A DNA stretch of 64,000 bases from assembly GCA_904066235.2 (NCBI GenBank), contig CAJFCV020000002.1, positions 11,160,001 to 11,224,000 on the forward strand. The letters are read 5' to 3'. Origin of the DNA: Bursaphelenchus xylophilus. Its lineage: Eukaryota > Nematoda > Chromadorea > Rhabditida > Aphelenchoididae. Both the position numbers and the translations under genes were made by a program. The first letter of the stretch is position 1. Each line of letters starts with the position of its first letter. The notes under the pieces were generated by a model. The model saw only the letters and a list, made by a program, of their open reading frames with translations. It made no database searches and was not told the origin of the DNA. Below, in pieces: positions 38,761 through 49,575 of this stretch.

Positions 38761-41700
38761 CTATAAGTTAACGTAGGTTTTCTCTTCTTGTTCTTGCTTC
38801 AGGTAGTTGACGTAGGGGTTCATGATGTCGCGGAGGTCTTGAATTTCCAGTTCTGAAAGAAACAAGATGTATTTTGTGAAAAAAAAGTTTGTAGAAAATT
38901 TTGCACTGTGCGATGTGCAATTTGAATTGCACAGTGCACAAATTTCTTCGCTAAAAAACTGCACTGTGCAATATTTTTTAGCCTGCACAGTGCAAAAAAC
39001 TGTCGCAACTTTTTTTTGATTGCACAGTGCAAAAATTTATCGCAAAAAAATGTACGGTGCAATCAAAAAATTGACTCGCACAGTGCACAAATTTCATTGC
39101 TGAAAACTGCACTGTGCAATATTTTTTAGTCTGCACTGTGCAAAAAGTTCAAAAAAAAAACGCACAGTGCAATCAAAAAATTGATTCGCACAGTGCAAAA
39201 ATTTATCGCAAAAAAATGCACGGTGCAATATTTTTTAGCCTGCACAGTGCAAAAAAATGTCGCACAAAATGCACAGTGCACTCAAACTATAAATTGCACA
39301 GTGCGAAAAATTTACCGCAAAAAATGCACGGTGCAATCAAAAAATTGAATCGCACAGTGCAAAAATTTATCGCAAAAAAACGCACAGTGCAATCAAAAAA
39401 TTGACTCGCACAGTGCGAAAAATTTATCGCAAAAAATGCACGGTGCAAATCAAAAATGTGACTGCACAGTGCAATAAAATTCTTTCAAAAGACGCACAGT
39501 GCAACCAGTTTTCTCAATTTGCACAGTGCGAAAAATTTATCGCAAAAAATGCACAGTGCAAATCAAAAATGTGACTGCACAGTGCAATAAAATTCTTTCA
39601 AAACGACGCACAGTGCGATAATTTTTTCAACTTGCACGGTGCGAAAATTTGATCTCAGAAAAAATGCACGGTGCAACAAAAATTTTTCGAAAGACGCACA
39701 GTGCGATCAGGTTTTCAACTTGCACTGTGCAAAAAAATCAAAAAAAAAAAAAAAATCCAAAAAAAACCTACGACAATTAGGGAACTGTCCAAGCATTTCA
39801 TTCAGATCCTTCGAGCTCATTTTTTCGCTGGCCGTTAGATTCGACGTTACATAAAGTCGGTCTTCCGGGTTCAACGACTTTATGCAGATCACCATTGATC
39901 GCAACAAGCACCTGGCTCCGTATTCGGAGGATTGGAAGATGATTTTCGAGTCGATACTTGTGACTGTTCCGGCCAATTCGAGCTTAATATTGCTGGGGCA
40001 AAGGGCTGTGAAGACTCGGAGGAGCTCAATGCAACTGTCCATGGCTCCGCACAGGGATTTGGAGGGGTTCTGAAAATCAAATATTTGGTTGGCCCACCGT
40101 ATTTTACCTATAAAGCTCATTTTCAATGATTTTCAAAACAAATTTTGAAACTTTTAAAAAAAAATATATTACACTTGACATCTGATAAAAAATCCAATAT
40201 TTTAGTTCATTCCAGGTCTACTGGCCCTGGAAAAAATCAAAACCAAATAAAAGATACCGTATTTTATCAATCTATCAAAATTTTCACTTATTTCTACAAC
40301 ATTTCAGCAAGCTATGACCAAAACTTTATATTGCACTTGACCTCAGATTTTTGATCGAATATCTTTCACACAAAAAACTTTAAAAATCCACAAATAAGGG
40401 GCTGCATTTATTTTTTCGTATTTTACCTTATAATAACCATTTCAAAAAAATCCGGGGGAAATTTACCAAGTTATGACAGAAATTTTATATTATACTTGAC
40501 ATCTGATGAAAAATCTCATATCTTTCTAACTTTTTTCTTTTTCTACCGAAACTATGAATCTACAGAGAGTATAAATCTTATTTTACTCGATCTTATTCGT
40601 TTTGTATCTGTTTGACCTTATACTAACGAGCAATGACCAAAAATTTGTATACCTTTGATGTCAAGTTTCATATTTCTAAAGTCTCGCCGTAATGACTTAA
40701 AAAGAACAAGAATGAGCCCAGCGTATTTTACAACTAACATTGTTTTTATATCCTTCAAAATTCCCGACTTGCTTACCTTGTTCAAGACGGCCTGTCCCAA
40801 GAATCTCAAGCCGAGATGGACCAGTTGTTGGAAGAAGACTGCCTCTTCCTCGGGGAGTCTCTGCGGGTTTCCACAGGCTCCACGAACCTCTATAGCCCTC
40901 TTCCAGCACCGCGCAACCCTCTCCACATTCCTATAATCCAATCGTTGATAAATTGTGCCCTCCGGTCTGAAGACAACACATTCCAGGATGTCGTTGAGCG
41001 AAACGGCGGAGGCGTCGCGTGCTTTTTGCGGCTGGAAGATCAAACTCGAGCCCATCCCGCTGCTCAGGGGGGATTTGTTGAGCTCGCAGATGATCAGAAT
41101 CGACACCTCCAGGAGCTGGGTGAAGATCTTTTCGCTTTGCGAATTCAGGACTTGTGAGGACTTTCCGTGCACGTAGAAGGCGACGGGGAAGACTTGACGG
41201 ATACTTTGGACCTCACGCGCATGGAACAGGACATAATCCTGAAAGAAATTTGGGGTATTTCTGGATTTTATTTTTTGCTCCCATCTTGTCATAGCTTTAT
41301 AAATCATTCAGAACTTTGTAATTTCTATATGCAAAATCGAAAAACATCAACTATCACTTCTCTTTAGTGCTATTAGACCTCAAAATCCATGCGGAATAAA
41401 AATTTATGACCAGATTTTAGTTGGCATACCTAAAGTAATATAATTTTTTGTAAAAACTATTATCACACTGACTCTTTTTGGTTTTAAAAGGAGCTATTGG
41501 TCCTAAATGCTCAATATCACTGAATTTTCCCTCAATTACACATCAAAATTGCACTTTTTTCGTCATTCCACCAACCTACTACCTAAAGTAATATAATTTT
41601 CTTGTAAAAACTATTATAAATATGAGGAGTTTGACTTCAAAAGGATCTATTACTCCTAAATGATCAATATCACTCCCTTTTCCTTCAATTAGACATCAAA

Positions 41701-44700
41701 ATTTCCACTTTTTGGTCATTTCCCCAACCTACTACCTAAAGTAATATAATTTCCCCAAAAATGGTCTCCAAATGTCTTCTTCCTTGCTGAATCGCCTAAA
41801 AACATAACAACAAAGTCAAAGGCTCACCACTCTGGTCGTATTCATCACCAACAAATTCGTAATCAGCTGCAAAATCGGCAAACTGAGCAGGGAGGTCTGT
41901 GGATTCGGAGTTCCTTTCCGACTCAAATCCTCGAGACAAATGAGGATCCCAAAACAACATTGGAGGACCGATTGGAGCTCCTGGTCCTTGAGAGTCTTGG
42001 AATCGGACGAGCAGGCGACCAGGACGTTCAGGGCGCACGTATTTATCGAGACAAAGTCCTCTTGTTTCACGAATTTCTTGTTGAAGAGGCTGAGAAAAGC
42101 GGCCAATTTCTGAAAAATGGCCAATTTTAGATCCGAAATTTTGCCTAAAAATTATAAACAAGGTCTCAAAGTGTTTGAAACTTACCACAAACCCATTTTT
42201 ATTGAAGATCGTCGGGTCCAAATCGACTCCTCTTGCGTCGAACAAGAAATTCAGCGATTTCAGCCATGCTTTTATGAAACAAATCGGTCCTGCGGGATTC
42301 CTCGCCGTCTCCAGCACATTCTGCCAATTTATCACGCGTCTGAGGACAAATTCCGTGATCGGCTTCTGCTTTTCCAGCTCATTCTGCAAAAATTTTTCAG
42401 TAATTTTGTTACCTAAAATTTCAAAAAAAAAAAATCAAAAACTTTCAAGAACTAACCAAACACTGTCTATTTCCTTCGACTGAGTCCATAAACAGGTAAT
42501 GCAAGTGGCGTTCCGCATCCGAACCGAGGTCTTTTACGTCCAGTAGCAAGTACAATATTTCGGGTGATCGGATCTCGGCCAGCGCCTCCGGTGGCGGGTT
42601 CAAATGTTTCTTGGCGTGATACAAAGGGCAGATGACTAGTTCGATGGCGCCGGGGACGCGGACTGCCGAGAATAGGAGGGCGTGGATGTACTTGTACTTG
42701 GCGACATTCGGATTTTCCTGGAAAATGCAAATTTTATAGTCTGAAACTGAATCAAAAAAATTTTTTAAGGCTATAAATATCCTTATGACACTCTATTCGT
42801 CCAATCACCATCGAAAAAAACCCTGAAAATCGCTGGAAAACAAAAATTTTAGGGAAATTCCAAAAAATCCGTCATGATGACACTTTTAATCTTGCGGAAT
42901 TCCGGAAAAATTTAAATTGGCACTTCTTATGTATTGTTATAAGACCCCATACAAAAAATTCTGTTGTAAAATACGCACATTATCCTTTAGATTTTTTAAA
43001 GGATGACGGATTTTCTGGAATTCCGTCAAAATCTCTCAAATTTTGGATTTTTTTTTAATTTTGATAAACACAATTTTAATTTTCAGACAAAATAATCCTT
43101 TTCCAATCACTTACCGCCATCTGAAGGGCCGTGGAGTAGCGGTAGACCAACCGGATTGTTCGGAGGTAGAGCCATACCTAAAACAATATAAATTTTTGCC
43201 TCAAACTTGATAAAAAGGCGACATTAAAATTTTTTTGTAAAAGCTAAGACGTCTTGGACCAATTTTCATTTCTTTTTTTGACAATCCAAGCCCTCTAGAT
43301 GACAAAGTGACATTTTATACGATGAAAGGTGTACGAAAAATTACATTCTTGAAATTTCCCCTAAAAGAAAGCTTCAAATTTTTCCGGCGTATGTATCAAA
43401 ATAGATTTACAGACGTCTAAAATTACTCTAGAGCCAATTTTTAGACCAATTATATCACACTAGGCAACTTCGGACATTATTTTAGACAAAATTCCTCTTC
43501 AAACCCCAAAAAAGTCCAATTAATACTCCCTCAACCCCTTAAATACCCACCGCTTTCTTCAAAACCTCCAATCTCTCGTTTCCTTGCGGTAGACGTTTCA
43601 TTTCTTCGGTGACCAAGTGCAATTTCTCTGCTGTGTACCCAAAAACTTCTTGAAGTCGCTGCGGCGCCGTTGGGTCTTTCCCAATGACATGTCGATATGT
43701 TTCGAAGAGTTTTTGAAACAGGTCATTGCCAAGCAAGTTCACATCCATATCCGAATCCGCCAAGGATTCAATAATGTCGCCTAATCGGACCATTGGGTCT
43801 TTTTCCATGCATTTTCCTGTCTGAAAATGGATAGTAAGTGGTTATTTTGAGAATCTGTGGTGTTTTAGTAACTTCCAAATCCTTTTTCATCACATTTCCT
43901 AACCGAAATTACCATTTTTAGATTTTTCAAAATTTTGCACTGTGCAAATGACAAAATTGGATTTTGCACAGTGCGGAAAAGCAAAAATCGAAAATAAATT
44001 TTTGAATATTGCAAAATGATCTTTACGACTTCTGTTCTATAGTCCAATTTTTCAAAATCAAATTTATGCACGGTGCAGCGACCAAAAAATAAAACTGCAC
44101 TGTGCGGATGACAAAATTGGATTTTGCACAGTGCGGAAAAGCAAAAATTGAAAATTAATTTTTGAATATGAAAAATACTCTTTGCAATTTCTATTCTATA
44201 GTCCAATTTTTCAAAATCAAATTTATGCACGGTGCAGCGACCAAAAAATAAAACTGCACTGTGCAGATGACAAAATTGAAATTTGCACAGTGCGGAAAAG
44301 CAAAAATTGAAAATTAATTTTTGAATATTGAAAAATACACCTTGTAACGTCGCTTGGAAAGCGAATTTTTTCGAACTCAACTTTATGCACCGTGCAGCGA
44401 CCAAAAAATAAAACTGCACTGTGCGGATGACAAAATTGCAATTTGCACAGTGCGGAAAAGCAAAAATCGAAATTTTAATTTTTGAATATTGAAAAATACT
44501 CTATAAGACATCTATTCTACACTGCAATTTTTCAAAATGAAATTCTTTGCACTGTGCAAATCGCGAAAATTTCAATTGCACAGTGCAAAAGAGAAAAAAC
44601 TTACAAAAACTTTCAAAAAAGCCAAATTTTTACCAAAAAATTTTTACAATCCACTTACCACTTCCGAACACATTGTTCCAGTCATCGTTGACTGCATTGA

Positions 44701-44889
44701 CATTTCAGACATTTGGCTTGGAGCATAATTTAAATTCGGCTGCATCATTCCAGCCTGTTCCAGCATCCAATATGCCGCATAACTGCTCGAAGTGGACTGA
44801 ACTGGCATATTCGGACTGATGGCGAGCCCATTTAACGGTGGCTGGTTCATCTGGGGCATCACCGGGATTTGAAATGCGTTGTTCATCAT
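38761..44889 (-). CDS. 718-aa helical-repeat (armadillo-like) protein, family not certain
   Basis: Exons (minus) 44889-44659, 43820-43551, 43177-43115, 42717-42457, 42383-42186, 42109-41828, 41238-40777, 40069-39772, 38852-38761; the first seven introns are phase 0, the last phase 1, and the frame closes. The N-terminal 77 residues are Met/Gln/Pro/Ser-rich (MMNNAFQIPVMPQMNQPPLN). From there to the end runs an alpha-helical, Leu-rich region without Pro/Gly-rich linkers, e.g. VWLYLRTIRLVYRYSTALQM, YKYIHALLFSAVRVPGAIEL, INTCALNVLVACSSDSKTLK, VLQCCFGILICLEDL. Spacing suggests ARM/HEAT-type repeats; a divergent beta-catenin such as SYS-1 is one possibility but I cannot confirm it. No TM segment or signal peptide. 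Introns 1 and 8 are filled with palindrome arrays. Confidence 0.75.
38895..39735. repeat. GCAC-N-GTGC cluster in the last intron of the helical-repeat gene
   Basis: About 31 copies, often paired with TTTATCGCAAAAAATGCAC and CAATCAAAAAATTGACTCGC. Periods of about 30 and 120 bp are mixed. It fills the intron 39771-38853. Confidence 0.88.
41385..41800. repeat. short tandem repeats in intron 6 of the helical-repeat gene
   Basis: Three copies of CTACCTAAAGTAATATAATT or near variants at about 41428, 41579 and 41731 with related flanks (GATCAATATCACT, TCAATTAGACATCAAAATT); period about 150 bp. Confidence 0.6.
43930..44595. repeat. GCAC-N-GTGC cluster, four ~157-bp units, in intron 1 of the helical-repeat gene
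   Basis: Units run GCACTGTGC(G/A)GATGACAAAATTG, TTGCACAGTGCGGAAAAGCA, AATTTTTGAATATTG and ATGCACGGTGCAGCGACC, starting near 43937, 44098, 44255 and 44416, with a degenerate fifth piece to 44590. Three palindromes per unit are preserved. Confidence 0.88.
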
Positions 44890-45251
44890 CTAAAATAAGA
44901 TAAATTTTAAGTCAAAACATGACAAAAATTGTTTCAAGAGCTCGAAAACAGATTCGCGACAATTAAAAATCTCATCCCACCTCAAAAAATATCAAAATTA
45001 TATTATATTTCATTGAAAATACAAAAATTTTGTCAAAATCCCCCTTAAAAATACAAATTTCACCCCGAAACTTCAATTTCTCCAGCCCACACATTTCCGT
45101 TTTCCCCCATCGTAGTCTATTTTATACCACAAACAAGTTTTTTCTGTTATATTTTGGCCCTTTCTTCTTTTCTCTGCGAAAAAACGCCGACTGCACTGTG
45201 CGGGTGGGTTTCCCTTTCGTTTGGAGAGAGGGGAAAACGCCGAACGGGTGT

Positions 45252-45323
45252 GACTCCGTGGCGCAACGGTAGCGCGTCTGACTCCAGATCAGAAGGTTGC
45301 GTGTTCGAATCACGTCGGGGTCA
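45252..45323 (+). tRNA. tRNA-Trp (CCA)
   Basis: A complete 72-nt cloverleaf: acceptor GACTCCG/CGGGGTC with discriminator A, D arm GCGC...GCGC, anticodon stem TCTGA/TCAGA with CCA at 45284-45286, and T arm CGTGT TCGAATC ACG(T). A boxes and B box (GTTCGAATC) are intact. It looks fully functional and is the only intact tRNA in the window. Confidence 0.97.
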
Positions 45324-45328
45324 AAAGC

Positions 45329-45335
45329 TTTTTTT
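45329..45335 (+). terminator. Pol III terminator of tRNA-Trp
   Basis: A run of seven T residues starting 6 bp after the tRNA 3' end. Confidence 0.85.
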
Positions 45336-46690
45336 GGGTGGAAAAAAAGTTTGGTAGATGCGGGGAAAATAATGAAAAATGTATTTTAGCCTTGTAGCTA
45401 ATATTTTTAGACCCGAAAGTGCAAATTATACATCAAAAAAGTTCGAAAAACCCACAAGATTTCTTGAAAATTCCAAATTTTGACAAGAAACCATTTAAAA
45501 AATCGTGATTTCACTAAATTGCCTTAGGAAAACAAATTTTAAAATATGTAAAATACGACCCAAAATGTATTTTTTCCAAAATTTTTCAAAAATTTTCAAC
45601 AAATAAATGAGATTTTTTAAAAAATCTTAATAAGTTGAGCCTAATCAAATAAACCGATTGCATAACTATGCGGCTGCAATTTTCTAGGTGTGCTGAAAGA
45701 ATTTGATCGCCGAATTAAGTGCAGAGAAGAAAAACATCTGGTGCAATATTACCCTGCGCGATTATTTGGGGATAAACAAAGGAAACTGAGGAAAACAATG
45801 GGATTTTCGGCAATTTATTACGAAAATTTTTGGGAATTAAGTGTAATATTGTGCCAGAAATCTCTTATAAAGGTTGATTTGTATTTTACAAGACACCGTT
45901 TTGAGATTTTTCACAATATAATAGCCGAAAACACACAAAAATTCAAAATTTTCCCCTATGCTTCGGTAATATGCAAAACACATGCAAATATTCGAAAATA
46001 GAAGGCAAATCGACTGCAGCGAACGCTGATTTAATCTACGCCTTTGATTCGGATTAAGCGAGGGAAAATAATTTAGATCGTACTTGCAGATAGGGCTTGA
46101 CGAATCACACGATTTGTCACGAGAATGGCCCGTAAACTTATGGTTCAGTAAGCAGAATGGATCTTACGTAAGGGCAAAGTAATTTTATGGGATTTTTCAT
46201 CGTATTTTAGAGAGATAAAATTTAAAAAATATAAATTTTGAGGCAAAACTTTGAAAAAATGAAAATATTAGAAAATCGCCTGAGGGAATAAAAGTAAAAT
46301 GAAAAAATTATTGTCTCTACCGACCTATTTCACCATCATATATAGAAATTATTGCCTTCTCCGTATTTTACAAGCAGTTTTTGAGGTTGCAACAGAATGC
46401 CAAAATTTCGGTCAAAATTTTAAAATTTCGATAAAAAATTACTATATGACGCTTCAAAACTCAGAATCATCACATTTTCTCCCAAAACAGCGATAAATTC
46501 GACAATTAAAATCAATTTTGAGTCCCACCACGAAAACCTGAAAATCGTCAAAATCGCCTCAAATCCCACCAAACCCCCGTATACGATTGCATATTCCCAG
46601 AACAAGCAAAATAAACAAAGAAAAACGCCTGGTCCCCCCGTTATATGCCATTTACCCTGCCCTCGCAGCAATTTCGCGATCCACTGAGCA
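45336..46690. other. AT-rich intergenic DNA
   Basis: Apart from single TAAAATACG and GTCCCACCACGAAAACCTG motifs (45551, 46523) I see no exon or structured element. A 103-codon plus frame at 45690 lacks domain and splice context. Confidence 0.4.
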
Positions 46691-46698
46691 AATGTTAC

Positions 46699-46804
46699 AT
46701 TGCGCAACATCTGGAGGACCGACCAGCTCTTGACAGACCCTCGAATCCATCGAGAGCAGTGACAAATGAAGACATCAGCCATGGCTAATGACATAATTGG
46801 CTGG
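46699..46804. promoter_or_regulatory. candidate regulatory module resembling the one at 35.3 kb
   Basis: ATTGCGCAAC at 46699-46708 and ATGACATAATTGGCTGG at 46788-46804. The second motif matches 35321-35337 at 15 of 17 bases, and the first is identical to 35345-35354. About 1.8 kb upstream of the helical-repeat gene. Confidence 0.35.
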
Positions 46805-46959
46805 TCAAAAAAATACAAAAATTAGTGAATAACAAGGTGAACATTGGTTAATTTGAAAAGAATAACGGTTAAAAAATCTCAATAAACTAGTCTATTATAG
46901 TCTAAAATCCCTCAAAAAACTTTTCCAAACTTTTTTTTTAAATTTACCCAGCAAATTTG

Positions 46960-47415
46960 GTAATTTTGCACTGTGCAAAAATTTTTAAATTTGCACTCTG
47001 CGGTCAAAAAAAGTTTGCACTGTGCATTTCAAACGTCTCGCCGCACTGTGCAAAAATTTTTGCGACAAAGAAAATCCATTCTAAAATTCGCACAGTGCAA
47101 AAAAAATAAAAGTTTCAACGCACTGTGCGACTTTTTCGAATCTCGAAAACTGCACCGTGCAGACGATTTTGCTCCAAATCGCGCTCCGAAAACAACTTTT
47201 CTCGACAAAAAAGTTTGCACTGTGCATTTCAAACGTCTCGCCGCACTGTGCAAACCTTTTTGCGACAAAGAAAATCAAGTTTAAAAACCGCACAGTGCAA
47301 AAAAAATCAAATTTCAGCGCACTGTGCGATTTTTTCGAATCTCGAAACCTGCACGGTGCAGACGATTTTGCTCGAAATCGCGCTCCGAAAACAACTTTTC
47401 TCGACAAGACAGGAA
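46960..47415. repeat. GCAC-N-GTGC cluster with ~198-bp tandem unit
   Basis: Two full units and a partial third. Each has TTTGCACTGTGCATTTCAAA, CGTCTCGCCGCACTGTGC, TTTTGCGACAAAGAAAATC, GCGACTTTTTCGAATCTCGA and CAAATCGCGCTCCGAAAACA. Units begin near 47010 and 47210; the third part ends at 47405. Confidence 0.85.
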
Positions 47416-47640
47416 AGATCAGCCGTCCGTTTTTTGCGGCTGTCATTGAGGATGGGCGATCGGGCCAAATGAAGGTTTTGAGGCGCGCGCAAAACGAATG
47501 GAATGCCGTTTGGAGAGGGGGAGAGAAAGAGGGGCAGAGAGCGAGCGAGTGCCAATGTCGCGCCGCGTCCGGAAAATGAGTCGCAATGACTGGACGGCCG
47601 CGAAAACGATCGGAAATGAGGCTGTGCGATGAGCAAGAAC
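47416..47640. other. GC-rich island between palindrome clusters
   Basis: G+C-rich, purine-biased (GGAGAGGGGGAGAGAAAGAG) single-copy DNA with no palindromes and no splice-bounded exon. Confidence 0.35.
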
Positions 47641-47644
47641 CGGT

Positions 47645-48145
47645 TCTTTGCACTGTGCGGGAAACGGGATTTGAGTTTTTTTTGCACTGTGCAAAAAAAT
47701 TTTTGAGGTTTTGAAAATTGCACTGTGCAAAAATTTTTAAAAATTGCACCGTGCAAAAATCTTTGAAAATGCACTGTGTAAAAAATTTGAAGATCGCACT
47801 GTGCAAAAGTTTTTGAAAATTGCACTGTGCAAAAATTCTTGAAGATCGCACTGTGCGAAAAATTTTAGAAACTGCACAGTGCAAAATATTTTAAAGATCG
47901 CACTGTGCAAAAAAAATTGAAAACGCACCGTGCGGAAAAACCAAAAAATTGCACTGTGCGAAAATTTTTATAAACTGCACTGTGCAAAAAAATGTGAAAA
48001 TTGCACTGTGCGAAAAAATTTGAAGATCGCACTGTGCGAAAATTCTTATAAAGTGCACTGTGCAAAAATTTTTGAAGCTCGCACTGTGCAAAAATTTTTC
48101 GAAAACGCACAATGCAAAAAAATTTTTAAACCGCACTGTGCAATC
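47645..48145. repeat. GCAC-N-GTGC cluster, ~28-34 bp spacing
   Basis: About 17 copies, mostly TTGCACTGTGCAAAAATTTT or GATCGCACTGTGC, in alternating two-unit order. Confidence 0.88.
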
Positions 48146-48894
48146 AAAACACATGAAAAGCAGGAAATATCATCCCCAAAAAATTCCAAAACACCCCAAA
48201 AAAATTTGAAACCACACCATAACAGGCTTACTGGCCCCAGTTCTCGGCACTCCTTATTATTTACGGTCCCTTCCTTTGCGCGTCCACTCTGCCCAGATCA
48301 TGTGTCGAATTGTTTGGAAACGGACGCCGTCGCGCCGAATGGGCGATAAAAATTTCCTGCCCTCGCTCGCCCCTCCACTTTTTTCGTGCCTTCGATTCAA
48401 ATTTGGGGGGGCGAGTGATTCGGACTGACATCAGCCCCTCGAAGGCACAATTACATTGCACAATGGTCACTCAAGAGAGCAGTTGGAGAGAGTCTGGATC
48501 TGGGGCTCGACCGAATTTTTCGTGATCGAGTTAGGTTGTTGTGACAAACAATGGGTTCGGAATTTCGCACAGTGCAGTCAAAAAAAAACAATTGTTTTTG
48601 CACAGTGCAGTCAAAAAAAAATGTTTTTTTTTTGCACAGTGCCGGTATTTTTGGACAGAAAAAAATAATTTTCTGTAGAAAAATTCTGCTCTGTATTTTG
48701 AATAGAGCACCATTTTTTAACATAAAAATCAAAAAAAAAAAAAAAAATCAAAAAAATTTCAAATTTTTGGTCTTGAAAAATTAATAATTTCTAATAAAAT
48801 TTCATAATCAGATCAGTCATAAAAATTTTCAATCTAAATTTATCCCAAATTTCACCGAAATCCGACAATTTTCTCCCGAGAAATTCACATTTTG
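48146..48894. other. GC-rich island (48230-48540) with three palindromes at its right edge
   Basis: 48230-48540 is G+C-balanced single-copy DNA (CCCTCGCTCGCCCCTCCACT). Palindromes follow at 48565, 48599 and 48633, then AT-rich DNA. No gene is seen. Confidence 0.4.
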
Positions 48895-49575
48895 AATTTT
48901 GCACCGTGCAAAACAAAACATAATTCAATTCGCACAGTGCAGACCGAAAGTGTGTCGAAAACAGTTCTTTTGCACTGTGCGAGCAAAAAAAGAAATTTTG
49001 TTTTCTCAAATATCGCACAGTGCAAAAAAACCGTCAAGTTTTTGCACAGTGCAAACCAAAAATTTGAGCGCACAGTGCAGAAAAAAGCACACTTGCGACA
49101 ACTGCACAGTGCAGGAAACCCGACCGAGTTTTTGCACAGTGCAAAAAAATTGAATTCGCACAGTGCAGACAAAAGCACACGTGCGACAACTGCACGGTGC
49201 AAAATGGAAACCGAATTTTCTTCGCACAGTGCAGACCAAAAACCGGCTGCACGGTGCAAAAAAAAGCACACTTGCGACAACTGCACAGTGCAGAAAACAC
49301 GGGCGAGTTTTTGCACAGTGCAAAAAAATTGAATTCGCACAGTGCAGACCAAAGACTGACTGCACAGTGCAGAAAAAACACACGTGCGACAAACTGCACG
49401 GTGCAAAAGCAAAGTGCGACAACTGCACAGTGCAAAAAAATCATTTCGCACAGTGCAGACCAAAGACTGACTGCACAGTGCAGCAAAAAGCACCGCGCGA
49501 CAACTGCACAGTGCAAAATGGAAAACAAAATTTCTTCGCACAGTGCGGAGAAAAAATCATTTCGCACAGTGCAAA
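48895..49575. repeat. rightmost GCAC-N-GTGC cluster
   Basis: About 31 copies with units containing AAAAAGCACACTTGCGACAA, CTGCACAGTGCAG and AATTCGCACAGTGCAGAC. After 49575 the motif does not occur again in the window. Confidence 0.9.

Noticed and set aside
46420..46818. 132-codon minus frame (MYFFDQPIMSLAMADVFICH...)
   Set aside because: Isolated, no splice partner, and it covers the candidate regulatory module; more likely non-coding.
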